64,000 bases of DNA, taken from positions 310,001 to 374,000 of the forward strand of contig JAOPHQ010002845.1 of NCBI GenBank assembly GCA_030340625.1. The letters are read 5' to 3'. The stretch comes from Merluccius polli (Eukaryota > Chordata > Actinopteri > Gadiformes > Merlucciidae). Shown here piece by piece: positions 20,650-33,220 of the stretch. Within the stretch, counting starts at the first letter, position 1. Each line of letters opens with the position of its first letter. A program made the translations under genes and the position numbers. The notes beneath the pieces were generated by a model. The model was given only the letters and a program-made list of their open reading frames with translations, was not told the origin of the DNA and searched no databases.

Positions 20650-21823
20650 GACAGCTGGTATAGTCCAAGTAAAACTCAAAAGTAACAAAAAGAACAATAA
20701 AAATAAATAAAAACTTTAAAAACGCAATTAAGTTAAAATAATCCAGCGATCGGTAAAAACAATAGCAATAAGAGCAGATTTTGTTTGGCCGAGTAGTGGC
20801 GTGGGAGTCCGTGTTGGTATTGATATGATCAATCACCAACTAGTGTCCACAAAACAAGATCAAAGGTGGAAGAGTTAAAATCTTCTTTAGCCCGTTAAGA
20901 AGTGTCAGTAGAAACAGAAGGGGCAAAACGACAATAAAAAATATAGCTGCATGCAGCGATGTGGGGGTCAAGCTTAATGGGACTCAAACTAATTTTGGTG
21001 GACAAACGTAATCGACTAGGTGGCTACATGATGACCATAGCCATTATAAAGAGTAGACGGCGCATTGGGTGCTGGGCGAATTAAATGCGGCCGCCATTTT
21101 GGAGCTGCCATACTCCTAGTTGTGTGGCAGCAGAAGACACAAGATGCCTACATCTACTCTGAGTCAGTGTGGACTTTTACAATAAGGGCATGTTTGGTTG
21201 TTATTTTGCCACTGTTTCGTATGCAAACATTCAGTACAACTTGTATTTAACTTTGACCACCTATCATTATGTTTAAACCCTGTCTATTTGCTTGTTTAGA
21301 GTGGATTAAGAGAAACTATGCCGTCCATCTCTTGGTAATAACCACAATTAAACTCTTCCTGATTTTTTTCTAGCATGACTGATTGGGTCTTAATTTATCT
21401 GTGGTGCAATCACAATTACCATCAGGATGAAGTGAACATACTGTGAATGCTCTTACTCAAATAAATGTTGACACAATTGTGTAATGGCGTCTTGGAGTTG
21501 TGCGCACATCCCAAGACAATGTTTATGCTCCTGCTCCAGAATGATATTTATTTAAAAACAAGGCAACGTTTCAATCCCATCGGATCTTCAGGCAATGAAA
21601 ACAGTGGGTGAGACGGCCTATATCACATGAATCCAAACAGGGCGCACCCAAAACGTTGCAATTGGCATAACATGCACCTAAAGGAGCTGGCTTACATGCA
21701 TTACATAAAACCACGTGAAGCAATAACAAAAATCAAGATTGGGATTGGCCATCCCATAAATCGCATTCTTGCAATGTTTGGCACAGTATTGTAAATTATA
21801 TTTGATTTTCTATTTTCGTTTGT

Positions 21824-22864
21824 TGTTAGGGAACGGGATGTGTGGACCCAAACGCTGAACATAGGGAGGCGGAGACGGGTTGAAAGACAGGGAATTTATT
21901 AAATAAAAGGCAATGGCAAACGGCCAGGCTAGGCCGGCAATAGTCAGGCGATGGGTCGGCAACAGGCGGGTAGGTAGATAGATATGTACTTTATTGATCC
22001 CAAGCTGGGAAATTTAAATGTAGCAGCCAGCATAACATTACAAGTAGACACTAAATAATGAAATGCAATAAGGATAAAATAAAAAAAGGTATCTATAATA
22101 TACAATACACAGAAGACTCTATATACAATCTCTACAGTGTTCAATGTGAAACATATAGGTGCAAGGCAAGGCAAGGCAGCTTTATTTAGCGCATTTCATA
22201 CACAATGGCAACTCAATGCGCTTTACATAAAAGGTGCAAAAAAGGTCTGCAGTCATGCATAAGGTGCAATATTCAATGTAAAGAATAAATAACTAAGAAA
22301 TAAATGAAGGCTAAAACAAGTACAGTTACGTATTTAGTAGTCAGGCAGGCGATGGCTCGGCAACAGGCGGGTGGTCTGGCAGGCGATGGGTCGGCAACAG
22401 GCGGGTAGTCCGGCAGGCAGCGTCGGCAACAGGCGGGTAGTCCGGCAGGCAGCGTCGGCAACAGGCGGGTAGTCCGGCAGGCAGCTTCGGCAACAGGCTG
22501 GTAGTCCGGCAGGCAGCGTCGGCAACAGGGTTCAGCAACAGGCGGGTAGTCAGGCAGGCAGCGTCGGCAACAGGCGGGTAGTCCGGCAGGCAGCGTCGGC
22601 AACAGGGTTCAGCAACAGGCGGGTAGTCAGGCAGGCAGCGTCGGCAACAGGCGGGTAGTCCGGCAGGCGATGGGTCGGCAACAGGCGGGTAGTCCGGCAG
22701 GCAGGGACCGAGGTTGGGGAAAGCAAAGCACGAACTAGGCATCGGCTTAAGTAGGGCATGGTGATTGCCGATTGCAAACAGGTGTGTTGGGGGAATGCTC
22801 ATCAGTAGCGACAATCGGCCACTAGATGGGAGTGTTGGACCGTGTAGCAGGACGTGGCGTAACA
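21824..22864 (-). repeat. Probable gypsy-type solo LTR containing a 32-bp minisatellite and two LINE tails
   Basis: It begins TGTTAGGGAAC and ends GCGTAACA, and its start shares GACCCAAACGC with the chromovirus LTR at 13230, so it is probably a related solo LTR. No target duplication could be found, so the call is tentative. The interior holds about eleven copies of a 32-bp unit (GGCAACAGGCGGGTAGTCCG and 12 more bases, about 22340-22705). A single unit at about 21945-21972 is separated from the others by two inserted LINE 3' tails. Confidence 0.5.
21971..22330 (-). mobile_element. Two 5'-truncated LINE tails inserted in the minisatellite
   Basis: 21971-22157 ends (on minus) in TAGA repeats after a sequence complementary to TACTTTATTGATCCC, a very common LINE 3' end in fish. 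22160-22330 has the GGCAAGGCAAGGCAGCTTTATTT..GCGCATTTCATACACAA pattern, the 3' end of another fish LINE. Both are short, non-coding and in the same orientation. Confidence 0.6.
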
Positions 22865-23450
22865 GAAGTACAGTAGTGTTCTGATTGTATGCTGTATGTC
22901 AGATTGACATAATGAGTGAATATTTTTGATATGTTATTAATTTTATTTAACACATGAGTCTATATACCAAGTTTGGCTTTGATATGTCAAAGGGCTGTTG
23001 ATAAATTGGCTTACTTCCTGTTTGGCGGCTTCATGGTCAAATTTGATTGGCTGTTGCGGCCAAACGGTTTTGAATATGAAAAATCTGTTCAATAGTTTTT
23101 GTGAGGCATGGTCTGATCAACATATGTGCCAAGTTTGGAGATGATTAGTCAAAGTATGTGAGGTGTGAAACATTTAGAAGGTTTTTATTATAAACCAAGA
23201 TGGCGGAAAATCCATCATGGCAAATAATGAAGTCATAGGGGCGTCAAAATGGGTCAAAAGTTATGAACATGAATGCATGTCCAACTTTGACCTGTTGGTG
23301 GCGCTAGAGTTCATGGGCTAGCGACCTCAAATTTGCTGTACGGGCTTATGGGACTGTCTTGAATCAGTGTGCCAAATTTCATTACTTTTTGATCACTCTT
23401 AACCATGGGGTTCTATGGGCTGCCATAGACTCCAATGGCAGGAAAATAAT
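22865..23450. repeat. Repeat-like body leading into the hairpin array
   Basis: There is no coding frame. The sequence (for example TGTGCCAAGTTTGGAGATGAT, AACTTTGACCTGTTGGTGGC) reads like a dispersed fish repeat. Part of the same family (GGGGGTCAAGC next to a GCTGCATGCAGC palindrome) also appears at about 20945-20975. I cannot assign it to a class. Confidence 0.4.
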
Positions 23451-23975
23451 AATAATAGGAAAACTAACGAAAACAATGGGTGTCTGCAGCTTCGCTGCTT
23501 GACCCCCAATAATAGGAAAACTAACGAAAACAATGGGTGTCTCGCAGCTTCGCTGCTTGACCCCCAATAATAATAGGAATACTAACGAAAACAATGGGTG
23601 TGTGCAGCTTCGCTGCATGACCCCCAATAATAATAATAGGAAAACTAACGAAAACAATGGGTGTCTGCAGCTTTGCTGCTTGACCCCCAATAATAATAAT
23701 AGGAAAACTAACGAAAACAATGGGTGTCTCGCAGCTTCGCTGCTTGACCCCCAATAATAGGAATACTAACGAAAACAATGGGTGTCTGCAGCTTCGCTGC
23801 TTGACCCCCAATAAGAAAAGGTAGAAAAACAATGGGTTCCCTGTAGCTTCGCTACATGGGCCCCAATACTAATAAGAAAAGGTAGAAAAACAATGGGTTC
23901 CCTGTAGCTTCGCTACATGGGCCCCAACTAACGAAAACAATGGGTGTCTGCAGCTTCGCTGCTTGACCCCCAACG
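23451..23975. repeat. Array of nine hairpin-bearing units
   Basis: Nine tandem units of about 50-65 bp share AACTAACGAAAACAATGGGT, then a GC-rich hairpin with a TTC (once TTT) loop, then TTGACCCCCAATAAT. Most stems are GCAGC/GCTGC. One unit has an extended TGCAGC/GCTGCA stem and two units have TGTAGC/GCTACA. AAT repeats of varying number separate the units. Confidence 0.8.
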
Positions 23976-24527
23976 AGGGCTAAAAACTTACTTCAAGCTC
24001 AGCGCCATTAGGGCAATCAGGAGCTGAGTGGTCTCAGCAGCGAGAGGCGAGCTCAGTCCTTCCTACGAAGGACTGACCAGAGGTCCCAACAAGGGTGAAA
24101 CCGAGGGCCCCGACCCAGGAACAGAAACAAGATATGCTCTCCTTCTTGACATGGGCTGTTTTATGTAAATCACAAAGCCTGCCTTTTAGTTATATGAGAG
24201 AAAAGCTTGCATTAACTAAAAAACGAAACATCCTATACATTCACTGAACGAAGATTATGAAAATAAAATGCATTTTCCACTAAGAATAAAAATAATGTAT
24301 GCCATTTTGTTGTTTGTGACGTGGAGCAAGACACTCATATGATTCGTTTTGTCAAACGACCAGAGCTAAATGTCTCATTTGCAGTGAGAAATTGGGAAAT
24401 GAAAGTATGAAACCCTGACACCAGACTAAACCCCCTCAGACGGTGGCTAAACCCGGGGTTTTTTTCCCAGGCCTGGAAGTGACCAAAAGCAGGCAATTGT
24501 TGCATTGTTTGAGTGCTCTCTACTTAA

Positions 24528-24828
24528 GGGGCTATAGACGATATATTTAGTCACAAGATGTCGCACTAGAGCACCAGCATCTCAAACCACAACAATTGGG
24601 AATGTTCTTTACCTTCTTAACTCATCTCATGCACGGTGCGTGCGTTATCATGAACGTGCTGGACTGGACTGGACACCGAAACAAAGAAAATAGAAGCTCA
24701 GATTACAACACACACAGAGGAAGTGTGCCTTCATTCTCTGGTCAGGACACCATTACTCCACTATATCTCTACATAACCAATAGTTGTTTGCTGCTATATT
24801 AATGTTCAGGATATCGTCTATAGCCCCT
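24528..24828. mobile_element. TTAA-flanked MITE (about 300 bp)
   Basis: The inverted ends are GGGGCTATAGACGATAT and ATATCGTCTATAGCCCC, each flanked by TTAA (24524-24527 and 24829-24832). There is no coding capacity. The family is of the piggyBac/Kolobok type. Confidence 0.75.
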
Positions 24829-26829
24829 TTAAGAGAAACACTGATTAAACCGGCTTGCATTAAAATGGCTGAAATAATTAAAATGATTATGTACTTGTAC
24901 GGACTAGTATGTATGATAGCGAAATTATAAGAAAACCATAACAGACAGAATTGTGTTCCTAAAAATATAAGGTACAATACATTGAAATATCCACAGGACA
25001 TAATCTGTTCAGAATTGTATATACATTTACTAATATATTATTGCTAAAATCCAAAGACATTAGATTAAGTTTGGTGTCTAAATAATGTATATAGCTGTAT
25101 TACTACTTTAGTAAAACATGCAGTCCACATATAGTCAAAGTGGATTTAGTGTCTGTCTGTCCATCCACCCGCATGTCTCCCTGCCTGTCTGTCTGCTGGT
25201 TTAATTGTCTCTTTCTCTCTCTTAGTGGATTAATGAATGGCATATATGGAATGAAGTGTACATGTAGCGAGGCCACCTTATTATGAAAGAGTCTAAGCAG
25301 TCAAACAGTGGGGAGTTTCTTTATGGCATCATTAAAACCATAAACACGGTCATCTGGAGGACAGGGTGTGTATAAGTTGAACTATGGCTGAAATTGTGAA
25401 CTCATTGTACATTATGCATGTATATGCATGCCCTATGGATGCTGAATTAACAAGTGGCCTGTCACATCTAGATGAAACAATGTATTCCCTCCTGATAACC
25501 AGGATTGTAAATGATAATTTATGCTGTAGCTCTCGTATGACACACTATATATCTGTGTGTATCTTATCTTAGACCATGAGATAGGGATGCTTGGAAGGTT
25601 TTACGTAAGGAATTGTAATATGTGGGAAATACACTTTGTACTTCATCAGTCAAATTTGCACTCTTGTATGACCACATGTGTTATTATTGGATCATATTTA
25701 ATATTCAAATAGTTGGAAGTGGGAAATTATTATTATTTTCATAAAAAAATATTTAGTTTCTATAGACCAAGGTTCAGAGTTTGCAACCTGGTCAAACTGA
25801 TGCATGAAAGCCATGATGATATGTATTGATAATAAACATCCTGTAACTTATTTGACCTGATGTAATGGCTTTCTGTGTATGTGGACAGAGACAGAATGAG
25901 ACAGAATGAGAAAAAGCAGACCTTTTTTTATGGTCCTGTAAGATAATGTAGCCACATGATGTTTTCAAAGGTCAAACAGGAGAAAACTACATATAATAGA
26001 ATGGATCGGAATATAATAGAACATACTGTATAGTAGAACTTCATGGCTTTTTCATAATCAAAAATGTAAACTGATTGCATCCACATCATTGACTTATTAT
26101 AAATAATTAAGAGAGATCTAAATAATTAGTTATTTTTTTACAATTGATTCCCATTTAAAGAACAAAAAGAGTGGAGTACCCGCACATCTGAACCTAGCTA
26201 ATTTGAGAAAAAATAAACAGGCTGCCAAATGATTGGGCATTTCCACCAAAACACTGTACTGGACTTTCCTCATCTGAAAATAAATACAGCTGAAGGCTTC
26301 TTCTCTAGGACAGGCATGACACACACTGCCATATTTATTTTCTAGGGGCCATTTTAACCCACAAACTGTGTTTCACTTCCCGTGCCCTTCCATGTTGGTC
26401 TAACACTACACGACCATAAACAATATGACTATGTTTTTATTTATATTTCTTCTTAAAAACATATGGGCATTCACAGGAAACAAAATTAACATAACTTCTT
26501 ATTATACAGTCTGATTATAACAACTTTTTTAATATAGATGTGTCAAATCGTGATTTTTCGGTTCATTTTTTTTGGAAAAAACCTCATGTAATATAACAAC
26601 CTGCCTTTTTTCCCCCATTTTATGAATTTAATAAATTGGGTTATTTTTCCTAAATATCTGTTTGGCAGTAACCTTACAAGAGTTTTACGCAGGCTCATTT
26701 ATTTACAGTAAAGTAATATACTATGTAAGTATATTTATGAACTATTTAAGTATACTTTTGAATAACCTCAGTTATATACTACCAAAGAAAAAATATGTAC
26801 AATTATATAACTTTCCAAATAAATATAAT

Positions 26830-26960
26830 CGGGACAGGAGATTGTAGTGGATTGGGTGTTCAACTCCCAGCTTAAAGCCGAGTACGATCCCCTATGTCCT
26901 CGGTTGTGAGGACGTAGGGGACGCTCCAAGTGGTGCTCCAAGTGGTGCGTAAATAAATCA
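26830..26960 (+). repeat. Possible tRNA-derived SINE
   Basis: TAGTGGATTGGGTG resembles a polymerase III A box, and GAGTACGATCCC about 30 bases later resembles a degraded B box. It is followed by a strong hairpin (CCCCTATGTCCTC, six-base loop, GAGGACGTAGGGG) and an A/T-rich tail. A short direct repeat GCTCCAAGTGGT follows the hairpin. No perfect tRNA fold could be made. Confidence 0.35.
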
Positions 26961-27637
26961 TAAATCTTGAAAAGGATTGCACATATTTCATACCATTTGC
27001 TGTGATAAAGTCACCCCAGTTTTATATGAAGCACAGAGAACATGACATGCTGTACATTGCCCTTCAAAGGATTACTTCTAATGATATTTTGATCAGGAGC
27101 ATGCACACTACTACTCAGTCTACATACTGAGATGTCTGAAGCATGTTGGAATTGTGCAACATGTGGGCATTTCTAAATATTTATGACAGTAGTGTAGGAT
27201 AAGGTATACTCAGCCTATCAGTAACAGATACAAAACTGATGGCTTAATGGTAGGTAAAAGTTACACCATTTTCTTTTCACATTTTTAAATGATTTAGAAA
27301 GTTCACCAGTGCCACTGATGCCATGTGCTGATCATATTGAACAAAACAACAAACAAGCAGCTTATGTATATGAAAAATAGCATGCCAACAGTGGTTTTGC
27401 AGGTTACTTTAAGGACCTAAGCTACTTGCAGTTACTGAACAACCATGGAGACAGAGGTCCATCAAATCATGGTTAAGGGATTCTGTTTAAAGTTAAAATA
27501 AAAAAGCTTTATGATATCGAACAGCGACACTATGTTATTTTCTTACAACATATATATAGTTCCAACCAGGTATTTATAAATATAGCATATTTAGGATAAT
27601 GTGATTTTAACATCCATCAAAGAAGTTAAAGCCTGCC

Positions 27638-27683
27638 ATTTTGGTACTTCTTGACCAAAAATTGTAGAATAACTAAGCAACTA

Positions 27684-27724
<41 letters not shown>

Positions 27725-27746
27725 GAAAAAGCACCAAGATGGTGGC
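27638..27746. mobile_element. Small MITE with an internal (TTA)n run
   Basis: It shares GGTACTTCTTGACCAAA, TAGAATAAC.AAGCAAC and GAAAAAGC.CCAA with 31226-31316 in a bco2 intron. Its ends (CCATTTTGGTACTT, GCACCAAGATGGTGG) are partly inverted. The (TTA)n run replaces part of the interior. Confidence 0.5.
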
Positions 27747-28924
27747 TTGGAATGTGCGTGACATCATGTGAAATCACAGTAAACAGCACATATAGCATTA
27801 TTATAGCAGTACACATTATGATATATTTAACTTTGTATTGAGTGCTAGAGGCGTTGTGTTGTTTTTGTGGGAATTTCAAAACAAACAAGTCTATTCACTG
27901 GAGTAAAGACCCAGGCAAGATAAGCTTGGATATGTTTAGCTGAATGTACCCCTTTGTCTCTCAATTATTCGCCCTCTGAGAAGAGGACATATTGGTCAAC
28001 TTTGTCTGTCTTGTCATTTCTCAGTTAGACATCCATTTTGACCCAATCAAATTATTTTACAGGCTTCTCTCTTGAAAATAGCTAAATTAAATAAATATTT
28101 CAGTAAATGCCACAAACTCATTAGCCTCTTAATTTCTCCATGGCTTGTAAATAACATGCCATGCTCATATGCACTTGAAATCAAGTCCATTTGACAACAT
28201 TTAAACTGTGTCAAATTTGTTTTGTTGGCAACTTAGACTATTAGTGTTTCTATTTCTCATTTTGAGCAATTGTAACCAGTGTGTCCTCTTTGCTTAAACA
28301 AGGCATAGACAAAGACAAATTGGAAATCCATTCCAAAAATAATCCAAGTAATTCCAAAGAAATCTATGCATTCAATCCGTATAAAACGATTGTCAGAATG
28401 GTTGGGGCCTGGTTAGGGCTTCATATTTGAGGTCTCTTTGAATGATTTTGTTTTTCGCAAGGACTTTGAAGTGAAGAAAAAAAATCCTGTCTCTGTTTCT
28501 TGTTTTTTATTTTGAAATTAGTGATCATGGGACTGGGGCATATTTGTTGTCCTTGGAATTTCCTGGTCCTTTCAATGAATCATTACCCAGTTGCATGTGC
28601 ATCAAGTGAAAATACATTATGAATATTATAAAAATAAAGATATATAATATATTATTTAATATATATAATTATATTATTTATCAGTATAAAGAACTCATTG
28701 GACAAATGCAAGATTGTTCTGACTAGTTTGGATCAATGTTAAGAGTTTTCTGTTGCCTACTGATAACTAGAAGCTGTTTTGCCATTGTTGAAATGAATCA
28801 GTTAATGCATGTTACTATCTTCTCCACAAAGTACTTCTATTATGCACTGACTTACATAATCAGTGTAGCTGTCTATCTGGCTGTCTGTCTGCGTGGATGG
28901 GAGGTGTCACTGCTGTCCGGATCG

Positions 28925-28931
28925 TATAAAA
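28925..28931 (+). promoter_or_regulatory. TATA box of the bco2 promoter
   Basis: TATAAAA lies 91 bases before the bco2 ATG, which predicts a transcription start near 28955 and a 5' UTR of about 65 bases. No other core elements are obvious. Confidence 0.55.
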
Positions 28932-29021
28932 CAGCAGTGCAGACCCACTCTAAAACAGTATTACAAGAATAATCCTGCAACTGCAATCCAGAATTGAGAC
29001 TACAGTCAAGAGACAACAGCA

Positions 29022-32000
29022 ATGGCTTCCATCCCACAACCACATATCAAGAAGCCAGGTAGGAAACAACTTTCACAGTGTGGTCCCATTGATCAAACTT
29101 GTTAAAGAGGAAGATATTTAGTTTCTCTTCTGTTTTATTTTAAAGAGCTTCAATTTCACATAATACTTGTTTGATATACTACATGCTGTTATTTCTCTGT
29201 TGTACAGGATCAAATAAGAGTTCCAAGTCTAAGCGGAGCACTTGCCACTATACAGACGTGCATGGCCTACCTTGCATCGAAAACATAGTGAGGTCAGCAG
29301 ATGACACCCCTGAGGTCATCAACACCAAAATCATTGGCACCATCCCTGAGTGGATCAGTGGGAACTTTCTCAGAAATGGCCCGGGAAAATTTGAGATTGG
29401 AAACCAGATGTGAGTGGTAAAAAAAGGATCACACTGCTTCCAAAAAATAAACAAAGATCATTCCCTGAGCCTCAATGTTTTTCTATTTGTCTTCATTTCT
29501 CCAGGTTCAACCACTGGTTTGATGGCATGGCCCTTCTGCACCAGTTCAAAATATCAAATGGCCAGGTGACCTACAGGAGCCGTTTCTTGTCCAGTGAGTG
29601 TTACCAGGCCAACAACGAGAACAATCGCATCATGGTGTCAGAGTTTGGGACCGTTGCCCTGCCAGACCCCTGTAAAAACTTCTTCCAGCGCTTTCTGTCC
29701 AGATTTGAGCTGCCAAGTAAGTTTCTTAACAGAAGTCCATTCATAAATAAAAATAGTTACTATGGATAGCTTGTATTGTGTGCTCTGTACACTTTACATA
29801 TAGAGATTCATGTTTATATAGATTATGATCCAGCTTGATTTTTTTCTGTATTATAATAACTGTGGTTAATGTGTTCTCCTTTTGCAGAGGCTACTGACAA
29901 CGCCAGTGTGAGCTTTGTGACCTATAAGGGGGACTACTATGTGAGCACAGAGACGAACTTCATGCACAAAGTGGATCCTGAGACACTGGAGACCACCAAA
30001 AAGGTACAGCGGGCAGAAGTTATGCTTTGTTTACAAAGCATACTATTGTGAAGAGAATTAAGAGTTATATTCTTTAATTCAGATACTGTGCATTTTTCAC
30101 TTCTTTTGCAATTTAATTTTACACAATTGATCTATTATTAATAGTCAGATTTCAGATAATTTTCTGTCCTTGTATTAAACTAGTTTACTCTGACTAGGTG
30201 GACTGGAGCAAATTCATTGCAGTAAATGGAGCCACAGCACACCCACACAATGAGCCGGATGGCACCACATACAACATGGGCAATTCCTACACTTCAAAAG
30301 GTAGCTCATGGGGTCCGATTGTAACTCATCCCACACATTTACACTGGTATAACATGGTACAATACATTTAAAGCAAGCATATTCTGTTAAGTGGTCTGGT
30401 GACTTACACATTTAAACAGTCATACTGTATGTGTACACACCAGGAGCATTCTACAACATCATCCGTGTGCCACCTACAAAATCCACACCAGAGGAGACGT
30501 TGGAGGGAGCCACCATAGTCTGTTCTATTCCCTCCACAGACAAAACCAAACCCTCCTACTACCACAGCTTTGGTGAGATAGACCCCTTCAAATTCCTCAT
30601 GTCTTTGTCATCATGACGATCACGTAAAATGCACAGGTATGGTTTGTATAGACTAATATTCTTGCCTTCCCTTTTCAGCCATGTCAAAAAATTATGTGGT
30701 GTTTATCGAGCAGCCAATCAAGATGAACCTACTGAAGATTGTGACAGGCAGACTGACTGGGAAGGGCATCAGCGAGAGCATCTACTGGGACCCAAAATAC
30801 GACACTATCTTTCACCTGATTAACAAACAGACAGGCAAGGTAGGATTGGCCTGGCTGAAATTCTATTATATTCTCACCTACTTCTGACCTAAAGTGTTGT
30901 TTATTAGTGATGCAATCAGTTAATACAAACGTTCACTTTTAAGCCACATAGAGCATAAGGGTAAGAGCTACGCGACATATCCCTGTTTGACTTCACTTGT
31001 GCAGGTGAGTTTAGTGAAGTACCACACCAAGGCCATGTCAACCTTCCACCAGATCAACGCCTATGAGGAGAACGGCTTCCTGGTCATGGACATGTGTGTT
31101 TCAGATGATGGCCAGGCCATCAATAACTACATGGTGCAGAACCTGCGCAAGTCTGGAGAAGCCCTTGATGAGGTCAGTCCAGCAGACCAAGCACAGTTTC
31201 ATTGTGCCAAGATGGTGGTCAAGCCCACCATCTTGGTACTTCTTGACCAAATATTCTAGAATAACCAAGCAACCAGTTGTTCTCATTATAATGGTGAAAA
31301 AGCTCCAATATGGCAGCATGGAATGTGCGTGACATTGTCTCTAAAATAAAATAAGATGGTACATTATTAGTCCCACACAGGATATTCCAGTGCCACAGCA
31401 GAAAGGACAGTAGTAGAGAAAATTAGATAAAAAGGTTAAAGTAAGCTAAATAAAACTGCAAAAAATACTGAATCGTTAATAGTACATATGAACTAATAGT
31501 ACATATTAATGAATTACTACTAGCTAAGAGTACATATTACTTGCACAACTGACTCGTATAAAAGTGTAATGTTTTAAAGATTGCATCTTCATTTGGAATT
31601 GACTAACTTTGACAATATGGATGAATAGCATGTGATGTTGATGTTGAGGGCTTGAATTTAGAGGCTTGTTTTTCGGTCCAGGAGTAATTTGCCGCTGTGA
31701 ATTTGGTAATTTAGCTTTTAACTTTTTTTGCTTTTATTTTATTGAACATAACAGGATGACTTTTTGTGTTGTATTTTTCAGGTGTACAACACCATGTGCA
31801 GAGTATTTCCAAGGCGCTTCGTTCTGCCCCTTCACATTGGCACTGAGACACCATGTGGCACCAACCTGAACAGCCAGATGGACAGCACGTCAACAGCCAT
31901 CAAGATCTCCAACAAAAAAGTACACAGCTGTGGACACACAAACACTCATTCAGACATTTTTGTTTCACTACTAAATTAAATCGTACTTTATTCTTTACTT

Positions 32001-32875
32001 TTATTGTCATTATTATTATTATTATTTTTTAATTATTATTATTATTAACTTTTATTCCATGGATTTAGGTTTTTTGTACCCACGAGGATCTCCATGGAGA
32101 GGAGCTCCACATTTATGGAGGTCTGGAGTTCCCTCAAATTAACTACACCAAGTACAACACACGCCCCTACCGCTACTTCTATGGCTGTGGCTTCAGACAC
32201 CTAGTGGGAGACACACTGATAAAGATAGACCTCCAGGGGAAACAAATGAAGGTATATATATTCACTTAATTTTATGTGATATAAAAGTTAAGGCATTGGA
32301 ACTGAAGGCATTTTGTTGTTGTGCATAATTAACAAAGAACAATATCAGATCTCAGTAATGAAAATGACATCTGGAGATAGGCTTCCAGATTTTCAGATAT
32401 ATTTCAGAACATGATATGAACTTGCTTAATAAACAATAAATATCGGCTGTACTATTTTTACAATTTTCATCAAAGGTGTGGGAACAGCCAGGTCTGTACC
32501 CTTCTGAACCAGTCTTTGTAGCTTCTCCTAATGCCACTGAGGAAGACGATGGCATAGTGATGTCTGTGGTCATCACTCCAAATAAGGTAAACACAAACAT
32601 TCAGCTGGCTGTGGTTTAAATTTTATATCACTTACAAGCACATATGTTGCACATAGTATGTTGCATGTACATAGTGAATTGAGTTAAATAGCATCTCTCC
32701 TTTATCCACTTACCAGGACAAGAGCACCTTTCTCTTGGTGTTGGATGCCAAGACATTCGAAGAGTTGGGCAGAGCAGAGGTGCCAGTGAATATTCCTTAT
32801 GGTTTCCATGGGACGTTCAATGCCACATGCATAGATGTAGGGAAAGGACCAGACAAGCTTGTCTCTACTCTCTAA
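29022..32875 (+). CDS. bco2: Beta-carotene 9',10'-oxygenase 2 type carotenoid oxygenase, 12 exons, complete
   Basis: Coding exons: 29022-29058, 29208-29409, 29505-29716, 29888-30003, 30198-30300, 30444-30572, 30679-30839, 31005-31172, 31782-31919, 32069-32251, 32476-32586, 32717-32875. All have GT-AG borders and phases agree, giving 572 residues, normal for BCO2. The protein begins MASIPQPHIKKPG with a Ser/Lys-rich start. The four iron-ligand His are in AHPHNEPDGT (His204), YYHSFAMS (His264), FHQINAYEE (His335) and YGFHGTF (His551). FLRNGPGKFE and FNHWFDGMALLH are family signatures. BCO2 enzymes cleave carotenoids eccentrically, in mammals in mitochondria; I see no clear presequence. Similarity is to BCO2 rather than BCO1 or RPE65, but fish carry several bco2 paralogues and I cannot say which this is. 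Confidence 0.95.
31226..31316. mobile_element. MITE copy in bco2 intron 8
   Basis: It has the same sequence family as 27638-27746, including CCATCTTGGTACTTCTTGACC, but without the (TTA)n expansion. It lies between the donor at 31173 and the acceptor before 31782, so it does not touch coding sequence. Confidence 0.5.
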
Positions 32876-33214
32876 TAGTAGAGAAACTGTTGCATACTCG
32901 ACAAGATGTTGTATAGTGCAAAGCACACATGAATTAACTTGAAAACATATATCGTATCTCCTAACTATGTATAAATGCATAATGCAGTGTTAAAAAGCAG
33001 AACAATCATCATAGAATGTTTTATTGTTAATGTATTGCTCTCTGAAAGCTTCATCTTACTTATTTACTTACTTAAAAAAAACATTTGATGCAGGACTTAT
33101 TCCATGGCTTTAATATTGCTGCACTGAGAGGAAAAACAAAACACACTAAAACATATAACCTTATTTGTATATAACTTTTTTATACTTCTATTGTTAAAAC
33201 ACTATAAACAATTA

Positions 33215-33220
33215 AATAAA
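33215..33220 (+). terminator. Candidate polyadenylation signal of bco2
   Basis: AATAAA lies 340 bases after the bco2 stop codon, in AT-rich sequence. Other AATAAA copies lie further downstream (about 33383). Confidence 0.45.

Larger units (their letters stand above)
11303..20930 (-). mobile_element. Nearly full-length CR1/L2-type LINE with esterase ORF1, split by a chromovirus
   Basis: Without the chromovirus at 13230-18273 this is about 4.6 kb in one orientation, with the order ORF1 (20649 to 19270), endonuclease (19044 to 18274), reverse transcriptase (13229 to 12003) and a 3' tail. The tail ends near 11303 in TTTGAG repeats after a sequence of the type CACTTTGGGCTGCAT..GGTGCTATATAAATAAA, typical of fish L2/CR1 3' ends. 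The 5' boundary is approximate. Frameshifts and a deletion over the catalytic box of the reverse transcriptase show that the copy is inactive. Confidence 0.8.
24833..28920. other. Intergenic, AT-rich, no gene seen
   Basis: Only short frames occur here. Recognisable items are a small MITE copy (27638-27746), a (TTA)n microsatellite inside it, and a possible tRNA-derived SINE (26830-26960). The rest is unassigned. Confidence 0.5.

Noticed and set aside
22340..22814. Cys-rich minus-strand frames of up to 157 codons (CLPDYPPVAD repeats)
   Set aside because: They are translations of the 32-bp minisatellite in several frames and do not resemble a gene.
23382..23832. Overlapping minus-strand frames with SLVFLLLLLGVKQ repeats
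   Set aside because: They are antisense translations of the hairpin array.
24000..24130. Possible small nuclear RNA or 5S-like sequence
   Set aside because: GC-rich and structured-looking, but no match to U1, U6 or 5S landmarks that I could see.
28736..28972. 78-codon frame before bco2
   Set aside because: It overlaps the TATA box and expected transcription start, and shows no known domain.
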